The position numbers and the translations under genes were made by a program. Below, piece after piece: positions 43,533 through 55,683 of a stretch of 64,000 nucleotides of DNA; positions within the stretch are counted from its first letter, which is position 1; every line of letters begins with the position of its first letter. The notes under the pieces were generated by a model. The model was given only the letters and a program-made list of their open reading frames with translations, had not been told where the DNA came from and made no database searches. Source of the DNA: Linnemannia elongata. Its lineage: Eukaryota > Mortierellomycota > Mortierellomycetes > Mortierellales > Mortierellaceae. The stretch covers positions 558,001-622,000 of the forward strand of contig JAXBDG010000018.1 in the NCBI GenBank assembly GCA_036320915.1, written 5' to 3'.

Positions 43533-46500
43533 ATGGCATCAGAAATCCGTAAGTGTCTCTCCTTCGCTCAGTCGCCGGCTTTTTGTCACTTCCTCATGTC
43601 AGTAGTTCACTCTCAAAGCAAGCTTCACACTAACTCTTCCTTTCACGTCAACTCCAACATACATAGCCCTTCCTAATACTCCTCCCACCTCCAAGGCAAG
43701 CATTCTCTAACACTATTCCACATCCCCATTGTTGCCTGTGCAACAGTGGGTCATCAATCGACTAATTCACGGATACCCAGCCCTTCCTTCGTCTTATTCC
43801 TCCCCCCCCTTTCATCTCCTATCCCCCCCTTCTTTATCTCCCGTCCCAGTTCACTTCCCAGCCAGTCCTCTCTCAATCTCCCCTTTCTCCCTCTTTTTTT
43901 GTTACTGCTCTGAGAATTATGCCTCCCTTTTCCCAGTGTCAACAAAGCACCAACAGACCAACTCATCGACTCTCCTCGGCAAACCCCCTTAGCTCACTCT
44001 CTTTCGTCCCATCTTTCTAAATCAGCAGGTTTAGAAAAGAAGGAAGAGAGAAAAGGATTTAAGGGACTCTGGCGCCTCCTTCTTATTTTTCGCAGGGAGG
44101 GGAGTGGCCAGGTTGGGGAACGCCATCTTTGTTACTCAGGAGGTCATGAACAAGGAGAGTAGGCGACAGGAGAAGGGTAGCCAGGAATGCATGAGAGGAT
44201 GGGGTTTCGCCTTGTGAGGCCAAACTTCAACTCAACTTGCAAAGAGCAGCTGGGAGGCTACCTTCTTTCAAAAAGAGAATGAGAGACGTGAGCAACAGCG
44301 ACTAGCTCGACATCTCTGTCCCAGGTTGTTGTGTTTGGTCTTTTTTTTTCTTTTGCGTATGAGCACTATAAGGGACTAGCAGGAGGAGCCGCAAACCAAG
44401 CGGGAGAAACCACAACAGCAATAAACCACAGCAGTCGAGTTTTCGCGCAACACGACAAGAACACGTCCAATTAACAACAGACGTCCTTTTTGTTTATTCA
44501 ATTGGTTGTTTTTTTTTTGTCCTTAATAGCCCATGAGCGGAGCTCTCCGTAAGAAGCTCCAGGGATATGTTGGTTTCGCCAACCTGCCTAACCAGGTCCA
44601 CCGCAAGTCCGTCAAGAAGGGCTTCAACTTTACCATCATGGTCGTCGGTAAGCATTCGGGCAATCAAACAATTGAAGACACGCAACACTCCTTCGCGCCT
44701 GAACACTTCAAAAGAGCGCGGCATGAACTTGGACCATTATCAAAGATAATTAGGAAGAAAAAAAAAAAAAGGCAAATGGAAAGGATCTCTTGCTCTCGAT
44801 ATTACTTTATTTGTTTAGATGTTCTTTTGGCATTTGTTTTTGTTTGTGTCAGCGTCTGGTGGACCGTTGGGTTGCCATGTTTTAAATTGTTCGGGAGATG
44901 GGCTCGCACACCCTCCATCAAGCGATATTAATACATACCATGTGCTATTTGCGTGGAGGAAATGCAAAGGACGACAAGACGGCAACAGCGACCATTAATA
45001 TCGAATCAGGGGCAAATGGGTTCGGTTGGACAAGGAGGAACAGGCTGGAGGCGTGGCTGTATCACACCAATGGATTACATCCGATGGAGCAAGGCCCGGG
45101 AATGCCATGGCGGGACAGAGGGAGAAACCCATGACCATGCGTCTGCCTCAAACTTTACCCACCGCTCCCCCCCTTCCCAGTCTCTTACCGCTTCTGATCT
45201 GACGTTGTTTTTTGTATATACTTCCCACATGGACTTTTATAGGTGAATCCGGTCTCGGCAAGTCAACGCTTGTCAACACCTTGTTCAACGCCCCCTTGTA
45301 CCCTCCCAAGGAAGTCGTTGGTCTTTCGGAGGAGAGCCCCAAGACTGTCGGCATTCAGGTCTTGAACACGGAAATTGAAGAGAACGGCGTCCGTCTGCAG
45401 TTGAACGTTGTCGACACACCCGGCTTTGGCGACTTTATCAACAACGAGGAGAGGTAATTAGAGCTGCTTTCTCGTTTTTATGTGTAGACGCGTAGAAACA
45501 AGAAGAATCTGCATGCAATGGTTTGACTAACGCCTGATAAATGACTTGTGAATGGATAGCTGGAAGCCCATTTTGGAGACGATTGAGAGCAGATTCGACG
45601 CATACCTCGAGCAGGAGAACAGAGTCAACCGCAGCAAGATCACCGATACCCGTGTGAACGCCTGTTTGTACTTTATTGCCCCCACCGGCCACTCGCTCAA
45701 GGCACTCGACATTGAGTTCATGAAGCGTCTTCACAACAAAGTCAACCTGATTCCCGTCATTGCCAAGTCTGACACCATGACCAATGAGGAGGTTGCCGCC
45801 TTCAAGGAGCGTGTATGTTTACCTTTTTGTTTGTTTGCTTTTGAGCTTTCGTGATCGAAGAAGAAGATGAAGGGTCAAGGTTTTTATTATTTTGCTATTG
45901 ACACGATGCCTTGTTTTGTTTGTTTTGTGTGTGGTTGATATTGTAGATTCTGATGGATATTGCTCACCACAACATCAAGATCTACCACGCCCAGCACTAC
46001 GACTGCGACGACCAGGAGACCATCAACGAGACCAAGGACGTTATGGTAACCTTTTCATACTCTGCGCAGGCGTGCCCGCTATCTTTGCTTAACTATCATC
46101 TTTACCATCGATATTAACATACTTCAATTCGATGGGAACTGATAGAGCAAGGTCCCATTCGCAATTGTGGGATCGGACAAGGCGGTTGAGACATCGGACG
46201 GCCGTGTGGTCCGAGGCCGCAGCTACCCCTGGGGCACCATCGAGGTCGACAACGAGGACCACTGTGATTTCGTCAAGCTTCGCCAGATGCTCGTCCGGAC
46301 CCACATGGAGGAGCTCCGTGAGTTCACTAACGACATTCACTACGAGAACTACCGTACCGAGAAGCTCGTCGGATTGGGTTACCAACAGGACCAGACTGTC
46401 TTCCGTGAGATTGACCCGCTTGCCAAGTTGGCCGAGGAGCGTGCGTTGCATGAGGCCAAGTTGGTCAAGATGGAGCAGGATATGAAGAGTGTCTTCCAAC

Positions 46501-46688
46501 AGAAGGTCCAGGAGAAGGAGGCCAAGTTGACACAGTCAGAGGCCGAGTTGTATGCTAAGCATAAGGAGATGAAGGATGCGTTGGAGAAGCAAAGGTTGGA
46601 TTTGGAGGAAAAGAAGAGGCGGATTGAGCAGGGTCGTCCTATCACACCGGAGAAGAAGAAGAAGGGCTTTGGATTCGCCAACAAGTAA
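43533..46688 (+). CDS. CDC3: Septin, CDC3/AspB type
   Basis: Certain exons: from 44530 (first Met 44533) to 44647, 45243-45453, 45560-45812, 45947-46045, 46146-46688, giving 406 residues from Met 44533. A short first exon, 43533-43548 (ATGGCATCAGAAATCC, donor GTAAGT), is likely, because a polypyrimidine-AG acceptor stands directly before 44530. GTPase motifs are G1 GESGLGKST, switch-II DTPGFGD and G4 AKSD; a septin-unique element follows ([16 protein letters not shown]). [20 protein letters not shown] is the polybasic entry typical of Cdc3/AspB. A C-terminal coiled coil spans the last 90 residues. Septins form filaments at septa and hyphal tips (family knowledge). Oddity: exon 1 ends in phase 1, while the acceptor at 44529 needs phase 0, so one base or a tiny exon is unexplained. 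Confidence 0.9.
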
Positions 46689-47125
46689 GGAGGAAGGGGG
46701 GGACTTGTCACTTTACCCCTCTTGTTTCCTTTGGCCCACTTTTGTCTTCTACTCTGGGAGTAGAAGGGCGGTAAAGTGGTGGCGAAGTGGACCCTTTTTA
46801 ATGTTTTATCTAATGAGCAAATTCTGTTCTCCATAGGAAGGGTGTTCCCATTCTCTTTTCTCTTTCTTCTTCTTTATCATCATTAATAATATCGTAGATT
46901 ATTCCCTTTTACACGTTGGCATTGAATGGGTATTGCTTTTATTTATTGGTAAAATGCTTTGTGAAGTTGTCAATGGGAGAAAGAGGGGGTGTTGCTACAA
47001 TGAAAGGTGAGGGAAAAAAAGGCGAGTGTGGATACTATACAAGTGAGAAAGAAATAATGGAGGAATATGAAGTGTGTGTTTTTTTGCTAAGCTGGGGGTG
47101 GGGTGGGGTTTGGTTCAGTATTTTC
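46689..47125. other. Intergenic between convergent septin and peptide genes
   Basis: 437 bp of 3' flanks from two convergent genes. An AATAAT-type stretch near 46883 may serve as a septin 3'-end signal. No gene seen. Confidence 0.5.
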
Positions 47126-47443
47126 TCAACGAGCACCAAAGTTGGCAGTATTCTCACCAGGAACACCACCACCACCACCCTGGACAGCATTCCCACCTTC
47201 GTTCCTGAAGCTGGGGAGTCTTCCCAGAAGGCTTCCTAGGAGTTGCCGCTTCTTGATGGTGGATGGGTTGGAAAGCTCGATTGCTAGGGCGGCTGGCTCG
47301 TTGGTGGTAAGGATGGGAAACACGGGGATGGGGACGGGTACGGCCAAGACGCAGATGTGGTGGTGGTGGTTGAGGATTGGGAGGAGGGTTGTCAGGAGCA
47401 AGGAGCTGAGGAGGAGAAGGAGGAGAGTTGTTGAGCGGGCCAT
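47126..47443 (-). CDS. Small secreted peptide precursor
   Basis: Single-exon minus-strand frame of 105 codons with a TATA box about 110 bp upstream. The N-terminus is a strong signal peptide: MARS then a Leu-rich core (TTLLLLLLSSLLLTTLL). A propeptide-like Pro/Val segment follows, then a tribasic site KKR at about residue 65, suitable for Kex2-type cleavage. The released part would begin QLLGSLLGRLPSF and end in a Gly-rich tail (VQGGGGGVPGENTANFGAR). No cysteine pairs. The family was not recognised; it could be a hyphal repellent-like or signalling peptide, but this is speculation. Confidence 0.6.
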   Translation of the reverse strand: MARSTTLLLLLLSSLLLTTLLPILNHHHHICVLAVPVPIPVFPILTTNEPAALAIELSNPSTIKKRQLLGSLLGRLPSFRNEGGNAVQGGGGGVPGENTANFGAR

Positions 47444-47553
47444 GGTATTATGTGTTTTTTCGTGTTTTTGTTTGATGCTGACAGCGGGTTGGGTGAGAGT
47501 TGAGTATGGAGTGATACAGAAGAAGAGGAAAAACGAAAAGAGGTGTTCACTTC

Positions 47554-47562
47554 TTTTATATA
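47554..47562 (-). promoter_or_regulatory. TATA box (TATATAAAA) of the secreted-peptide gene
   Basis: The minus strand reads GATATATAAAAGAAG. It lies about 110 bp upstream of the ATG at 47443, an ordinary distance for a fungal core promoter. Confidence 0.6.
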
Positions 47563-48465
47563 TCTCAACCTTTACGTTGTAACAGCTCCCATCAATGACT
47601 CCACCCACGACTATATGGGCGCATGACCCTTTCCTCCCCTCCCCCACCTAAAACATCTAAACCACCACTCCCCATCATACAGCATCTTCATTTTTCTTTT
47701 GTGGTTTGGTTGTTGTAATAAAGAGTCAAACAAGGAAGGAGCTTAAGCGGACAGAACACATAGGAAGAAGAATTGCAATTAATTACTGACCCTGTCCAAC
47801 TTCAGGAACGCAAAGGTCCTAATACATGGAAGAGTACCCTTCGTTTCATAATTTTTAATTTTTTGTTTGTTTGTTTGTTTGGAGGGAGAGAGAGTCAACA
47901 GGTTAGGGTTGAGGCAAAATGTAAAGGCAAGGAGGGGTACGACGGTGGATATAATGGGAGAGTACTTTGCAACAGAAAAGGGAAGAAAAACCCTTACGGG
48001 AAGGGTAATGGAGGGGGTTAGAGAGAGAGAGAGAGATAGGAAGGGTTTGGTTTCGGGTGTATCTCGAAAAGAGATGTTCAAGGAGGGGGGGGGGGGATGA
48101 GTAGTAAGGAAAATCAAATAAGGGTGTTTAGCACTCGAGGACGTTGTAATTTTCCGAAGAGGGAATAAGCGTCATCATGGGTACACATTAGTAGAATGGG
48201 CATTGCGGTGAAATTGAGGGAGAGCCTGGGATGAGGTTGTGTAGGTTGATGAGGAAGGAACTCATGCCAACCAAGTAAGAGAACGAGAGACGCGTCTTCT
48301 AGTCCTGATGGATAGTGGAACTGAAATACAGGTCACCATTGACCATGGGCACATTACGTGAGAAAAAAGTCTCAATGAAACGAGAAGATTTCCTTTCTCC
48401 CTGCCGCCGAACAACATTGTGCTCTCGAAAAGGCCCTTTCTGTGTGGCGTTTGATAACTTTTATT
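47563..48465. other. Intergenic, no gene seen
   Basis: Upstream region of the secreted-peptide gene, with a (TTTG)n stretch at about 47864-47882, a GA-rich stretch near 48020-48040 and a G-run near 48087. It ends where similarity to the second tandem unit begins. Confidence 0.5.
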
Positions 48466-49898
48466 GAAAATCAAATTGGTCTCTCCCGAGTTTGATCAGC
48501 AGCCTATTCTGTGCCTGAAAATGACGACGCGTACCGTTCTATGGACTATGTATCGGTTGTGAATACTTGAACAAGACCAAGCTACTGCCACCGAACTACA
48601 TCCTGACATCTCTTCAAGATACCCATAGTTTAGAATTTCTTAATCTTTGCGTTCTCTGTATGCGCAAAAGCGGCAAATGAAAGAAAGAAAACTAGAAAAG
48701 ACAAGATGGAGTGGCGTGCATAACGTGCATGGTTCAGAGCCCAAGCAAAGAAGCAGTGGGCGAAAAGCCTGAGTAGGAAACATATAATAATTACAGGTTC
48801 CTTCTTTTCTTGTTTTCTGCCTTTCGTTACTCACACTTCCCGATTTGACATTCGGCACGTTGTTCACATTGTTCATTCACCTTGCCATTGTTCATTCACC
48901 ATCTCGTTACCTCGCCACTGCCGAAAATACATCCATACCGTTCCCTTCTCGTCCACGTCTGCAGACAACCTCAACCATAGCCCAACAAAAACAAAAGCAA
49001 AACAATCATAACAGAAAAACGCTCGTTTCAACGTTGCAGAGGTATGTCCTCTCCCAACAGGTCGTCGGGCATGAATCGAAGTGTGTGTCGCTGTATCAAG
49101 TAAAGAAAACAAGACGTTCGCACAATTTTAATACACGATTGAAAACGTACGCCGTCTTCGTCACGACGCACTCTAAAACAATAAACTATTTGCCCCTTTC
49201 GTGTTATAGTAAGGAAAAAATCGTGTGAAAAAACAAGAGCCGGAAAAGATTCTCCAATTGCACTATTGCTTTTCAACTTCGTGGTGCTAACTCATTCCGC
49301 ATTGAACATACATATGCTATCTAGGACAAGTCAACCGTTTGGCCTGTTACATGCTCACAGGTCATAACCAAAACCAATAAAATCGACACCAAGTCCATAC
49401 CCAGTAAGTTTGAGGGTGCCAGCGAAGCAACAAGCACCGCAATTGACAACCATTGTTTAGCTAAGCACGATTCTAACCGATATCTTCTCGACATAGAACA
49501 AACAAATCTCGCCAGCAAAACACAAGCCCAGTCCATCACCAAAACAAACAGAACAAAAAAAAAAGGATCCCTTTTGCTACCTCTTTGGTAAGGAAGGCGA
49601 CCGATGCACAACTATCCCTTGCATATCGGGTCATGAAAAACTGTCTTGTCTACAAAACCCGTCCCTAACGTTTCACATACTTTTGTTGATAGCTTCACAC
49701 TCTTACAGCAGTCATTCATCCGCTCATCCGCTCCTTCGCGGCCCTTCACCAGCAGCAAAGTCATTCTTGCAAACCAACGCAAGGTAAAAGGGAGAGGGAG
49801 AGAGAGAGTGAGAGAGAGTTACTATCATGTATTATTTAAGCAAGGTTATCCAGACTATTAACCCATGCCATTGATGCCTGATGTGTATAGTTGTAGCC
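48466..49898 (+). promoter_or_regulatory. Conserved upstream region of NLR copy A
   Basis: It aligns with 56793-58266 in patches such as CTGTGCCTGAAAA, TTCGTTACTCACACTT and CTACCAACC/CAACCATTTATCC-type blocks. A 5'-UTR intron is likely: a GTAAAAG donor at about 49782 and a TATAG acceptor a few bases before the ATG at 49899, with the same layout in copy B. No other gene recognised in the 1.4 kb. Confidence 0.5.
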
Positions 49899-52800
49899 AT
49901 GTACTCCTCGCCACCTCAAGGCAATTCTCCTCCTCCTCCACCCTCCTCGGCTTCTTCTGGGCGCCCGATGATAGCCATCGAAGGACAGCACGTCCTTCCT
50001 CAGATCGATCAGAATGCATCGCTTGGGAGAGCGTCGTCAAAGTCGAGTGACGATCCGACTATCGCTAAAGGATTGGCCACCATTCAGCTGGAGTCTGCCA
50101 AATTTTTGAGCCCTCTTGGTCATCGAGATGCTGACGCTGACAACGACCATGGACCAAGTGACGCCAGCGATGCCAGGTCAGTATTCTCAGGCCGTTCGTC
50201 AAAGTCTGGATTCAGGAAACGTTTGTCGAGACTTTTCAAGGGAGACTCCAAGGTCAAAGAGACTGTTCTCACCCCGGCACCATCATCAGCGCCCATTACA
50301 CTTGTTGGAACTGGGGGACGCATCCAATTGGCCGTATCTGACCGTAACGCCGTACCAGTCTCGTTGGAACTACACTCCCCAGCAGAGCCTTTTGAAACGT
50401 CATCTATCATGCTTGTTATTCCAGCTACCCAGGTGCGACCGAGTTCTGCTGCAAATGGTTCTATCCGCATCGACATCTTCCCCGAGAACGTCGCCAAACC
50501 CACCTACAAGACCGACTTGCCCAAACCGCATGCTCGTGTAGACAAAACCCCGCAGCCAGTCTACTGCTGCAGTCTCCTCTCCAAAGCTCAAGGATCACTT
50601 TCATCACTCTCGGACAGCGATATCTCCCAGGATTTGCCTCTCGACGACAAGGAGAAGGAATGGGTGCAGCTCATTGATCCCGTCTTGCAGGGCAGATATC
50701 GATGGCTTGTCGAGCAGTTGGTCAGAGCGTTTGCTGACGACCCACTCAAGGCATCCGAAGTGGTCGCCGAGATTGTTTTTGTTAGCCCCGTCCTTGACCG
50801 TGATACCTACCGCAGTCTGCTTTCTTGCTTCATCTCCAAGTTTGAGCAGACAACAGCGTTGGATGTCACTCTTCTCCAAGGTCTTGTGCAACTGGTCGAG
50901 TGCGCCTCTGCTGGATACCTTGTTGACGATGATCTGGTCAGGATCGCCACTGTTATCTCTAAGGAGCTGTCCACCACGCATATTGGCACGAGCAACCACC
51001 CCTTGCACCTGACATTGTCGCTCGCTAGAGTTCTTGATGTGATGGTGGCTGGCAAGGTCAAGGATCTGAACCGTGAACGAGACCACCAGCCGATGATGCA
51101 GCTCCTGGACGGCCTGAAGGACAGCGGCAATATCGTTCAGAAGTACGAGGCAACTTACGCCTACCAGGCTCTCCAGTATGCGCCTGATGACGAGACACCG
51201 CTCCAGGTGCTGTGGAGATATGCAAAGGTAGCAGCTGCTGGTGCAGGTGCAGTTTCGAGTGTGTTCAAGTTGGATCCAGAGGGACTCCTCAAAGGCATCG
51301 AGATCCTTCAAAAGATGGGCGCGGAAGTCGTGGGAGCTGTTAGCACAGGAACTGAGGTTGTTGAGACACTCCGTGTTGGTGGTGGTGGATTAGACCGTGC
51401 ATCAGAGAACAAGTTCGACTTTATGAAGAAGCACTCGTGGTATCTCGCCCTGCAAGGAACGGCTCTCTTTATTCGACAGGGACGACTTTCGGACTTTAAC
51501 CTAGTCGTCATCCAGGCGCCTTGCCGTCACAACGCCAACTTTCAGTGGGGAATCTGCCGCCAGCTCGGAGAGATTGCAGTCGACCCACTCTGGGATGATT
51601 CTTTTCGCCAGCAAACCGTTAACTTTCTAGGCGAGCTGTTTAGGAGTGGTGCCGATTGGAAGCCACATGTCGATGTCAAGCGATGGATCCTGACCATCCT
51701 CGTCCAGATCTCGGGGATCTCGGATGTCTCCATCCAGAATCGCGCTGTTGCTTTATTGTTAGACTTGAAGATGGACGATATCGCAGACTTTCCTGGCTCT
51801 TACCCACTAAGCAGACGCCTTCCTCTGCCGTCGACTTCCCCGCTTCTTGCTAAGGTCCAAGAGGTCCCCAAACTCGAGTACGACCTGCACGTTTTGAGGT
51901 TGATGAGGATTGCCGAGTACAGGCAGGCGGTTTACATCGACCCCATGGCAAACTCAGCCTCCAAGACACAGATAACAATCTGTTCCCTCTTATGGATAAG
52001 GTCAGGGACTTTTTTGCCAGCGACGCCCAGGTCATGCTTGTTCTTGGCGATTCAGGGGCGGGAAAGTCGACGTTCAATCGACATCTGGAACACGAGCTCT
52101 GGCAGGAGTACAAGCCAGGAAGCAGCATCCCGCTTTTCGTCAACTTGCCATCCCTTGAGCGACCAGAGAAGGATTTGGTTGCTGAGCAATTGAGGACACA
52201 CAACTTTTTGGAGGACCAGATCCGCGAGCTGAAACTGCACCGCCAGTTCATGTTGATCTGTGATGGGTACGATGAGAGCCAGCTTACATCCAATCTACAT
52301 ACCAGTAACCTCTTCAACCGACCAGGGCAGTGGGATGTCAAATTGCTCATTACCTGTCGCACTCAGTATCTCGGACCGGACTATCGGAGTCGTTTCGAGC
52401 CAAAGGCAGTTGACCAGTATACTCCTGTCGCCCACGATCTTTTCCAGCAAGCCGTCATCGCCCTGTTCAGCAAGGAGCAGATCGAAGACCATGTAGAACA
52501 CTATGTTCCTCTTGAGCCTCGCACGTGGTCAAGAAGGACTACATGGACAAGCTGGAGGCTATTCCCAACCTGATGGATCTGGTCAGGAACCCATTCCTCC
52601 TTACCCTGTCACTGGAGGCCCTCCCTACTGTCGTACAAGGGAAATTCGACCTCTATAGGCTTCGAATCACTCGCGCGGAACTGTACGATACCTTTGTGAG
52701 ACACTGGATGGCTGTCAACAAACGCCGTCTGGAGGATCAAAGACTGGACAGAGAGAACCAAGTTGCATTCGAGGAGTTGTTGGAGGCCGGATTCGAGGAG

Positions 52801-55427
52801 AGTGGGGTCAAGTTTCAACAGGACCTAGCAGCAGCGATCTTTGTATACCAGGACGGCAGGCCCGTTGTCAACTACATCAACAAACGCGACAAATCTTCCT
52901 GGAAAGCCGCATTTTTCAGCATTGACTGCGAGACGAATCTTCTCCGTGGCGCCAGTCTTCTCAGTCGAGCCGGCACTCAGTACCGCTTTGTCCACCGCTC
53001 CATCTTGGAATATTTTTTCGCTTGCACCATCTCTGGACCCGCCAAGGAGCGTGATGAATTTGATCCGCCTGTCGATTTCGATACCCACGCCACCTCGCCC
53101 ACCCTTAACGCCCACCCTTTGTCTCAGAGGAAGCTTGTCACCGAGCCCTCAATCATTCAGTTTCTAGCCGAGCGCGTGCGGCTGGACTCTGGATTCAAGG
53201 ACGAACTCCTCGCCATCATTGAGCTGTCCAAGACCGACGACCAAGCAACTCAAGCCGCGGCGAACGCCATCACGATCTTGGTCAAGGCAGGAGTACGATT
53301 CAACGGAGCCGATCTTCGGGGTATTCGAGTCCCTGGAGCGGACATGTCTGGTGGAGAGTTCGACTCGGCACAACTGCAGAAAGCTGACTTGACAGGCGTC
53401 AACCTCATCAAGAGCTGGATTCGTCAGGCGGACTTCACCGAGGCGCAGATGGAGGGAATTCAATTCGAAGAGATGCCGTACTTGAAGGAGAGTGAAGGGG
53501 TATATTCATGCGCGTATTCGCCTGGCGGAAGGTCGCTCGCTGCAGGACTTTCCGTAGGACGTATCAACATTTACGACACCTCGATGTGGGCAGTGAATCG
53601 CACTTTTCAAGGGCATCGAAAGTGTGTTAACAGCATCGCCTATTCACCTACCGGCCATCAACTTCTTTCAGGAAGCGACGACAAGACAGTACGATTGTGG
53701 GACTGCGAGACTGAGTCATGCGTTTTTGTGCTACAGGGACATACCGACGCAGCGTGGACCGTGGCGTTTTCACCCTCTGGCAAGCAGGTTGCGTCGGCTG
53801 GAGCGGACACGACTGTGAGGCTATGGGATGTTCAGACAGGCGCCAATCTATCCACCTTGACAACGGTCATACAGGATGGATTCGCAGCATTTCCTACTCA
53901 CCTGATGGACATACGGTTGTGTCTGTTGGCGACGATAAGATGATCCGGTTCTTTGACACACAGACTGGACAGCAACGAAAAGTTTGGGAGAGTCAAAGTG
54001 GGGATATGATGAGAGTCGCATACTCTCCTGGAGGCCTAGAGGTCGCAGTAGGGTATCGTAATGGCGAGTTATGGCTGCATAACACAACTACCGGCAAGTC
54101 AACGAGGAATTGGAAGGCTCATGGCGAAGGAATCGCGTGTGTAACGTTTTCGCCAAACAGCCAATGGATCGCCACATGCGGTTATGATAACACGGTGAAG
54201 GTCTGGAGTGCAGCAACAGGATCGGTCCTTTCTGTCTTTACAGGTCATGGCTCCCGGGTCAGACAGGTAGCCTTTTCGTCAAACGGACTCCAGCTTGCCT
54301 CATGTAGTGTTGACTGCACCATTCGACTCTGGGACGTGAGCTCGTTGGGCACAGGCATGGACGTGGAGGGCGGATCCGACCCGTTAACGAGCGTACTGTT
54401 TTCTCCAGGCGGTCGAGTTCTCTTCTGCGGCACCAAGTCGGGAGCTGTGCGGCAGTATGATTCAGTATCTGGAGAGTCTGGCCCAGCTATTATTTGTGGA
54501 AGCAGTCCTGTCAGATGCCTAGCAATCTCTCCGGATGGTCTTCGAATCGCGTCAGTGGGAACAGACGAGAGTGTTGTCACTGTGTGGGACATTGGAACAG
54601 GTCAAGCCGATGTTGTGCTGCGCGGTCACACAAAAGATGTGAGCGCCGTGGCCTTTTCCGCCGACAACCGCTGGATTGCCACCGGCAGCTACGACAAGAC
54701 AGTGCGACTTTGGGACGCTCGCTCAGGGATATTGGACCGCGTGCTTGAAGGCCATACCTATTATGTCATTTGGTTAGTATTCTCGCCGAACAGCCATCGA
54801 ATTTTGTCGGGAGGTTTGGAAGGAACTATTCGAGTCTGGGATTTGGACAGTCGCGAGTGTAGAGCTGTGCATGCTTGCGGCAGTGCAGAACGTTGGACAA
54901 TATCAACTTCACCTAAAGGCTTGAGGTTTGCTTCTAAACGCTTTTACGGTGGCAATACCGTTGACCTTTGGGATGTAGAGAGTGGGCAACTTCAACAAAC
55001 GTTAAAGTGCGACGAAGCCCCTCTATGCTTAGCGTTTTCGTCCTGTGGCCAATGGTTGGGTGTAGGCCTGGCTCACTCGGTCTGGCTCTGGAATTTTGTA
55101 TCTAACAATACAGCAGAAGGAAGAGAAGGTCAAGGAGAGTGGAGGTGTTTGGTGCGTATCCGAGATATCTTTGAACGTGTCAACAGTATTGCGTGGAAAC
55201 CTGACGCACAGAAGTTTAGCATTGGATGCGAGAATGGAACCCTTCAAGTGTGGAGACTGGTGGGGACGTCGCCATCGTCGTCGGATGCATGGACGGCCCA
55301 GATGGTTTGGAATGCTAGAAATCCTGTTTTAGCTGCCTCGGATGCCGTTTTTGTCGATGCTATTGGTCTCTCCTCGGCCAATCAGCAATTGCTCACTCAG
55401 CGTGGCAAGGGTGCTGCCGCCTCTTAA
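49899..55427 (+). pseudogene. NACHT-pentapeptide-WD40 (STAND/NLR-like) gene copy A, three frameshifts
   Basis: Same architecture as the intact copy at 58267, but the frame breaks three times relative to it: one base lost near 51949 (ATGGC-AA against ATGGCCAA), one base lost near 52528 (GTGG-TC against GTGGGTC), and two bases gained near 53862 (GACAACGGTCAT against GACCGGTCAT). The net shift is zero, and the final frame runs to the stop at 55427. Between breaks the protein is well conserved, with GDSGAGKST and LICDGYDE both present, and later WD40 blades intact. The first product would end just before the NACHT domain. Copy A has about 30 more N-terminal codons than copy B. Two breaks are losses in short C or G runs, so assembly error is possible; otherwise it is a young pseudogene. 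Confidence 0.8.
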
Positions 55428-55683
55428 ACATAGTCGATTACACAATCTTTTTTCATATAGTGAGGCATCAGGCATGCTCGCTAGTAGGCTTTCAGTTGTT
55501 GCTGAAGGCGAATTGGGGGCCGATTGATACATATATTATTTTTGTTCACTAAATGGTATGCGCGCTTGTGGGTGCTTTATATTCATTGTGGTGCTAATAG
55601 TGGTGCTGATAAGTTTGGTGCAAGAAGGAAAAGAGAACAGCATACTAATTAGAAGCACCATCCGAGTTCCAAAGTCTCCCTCT

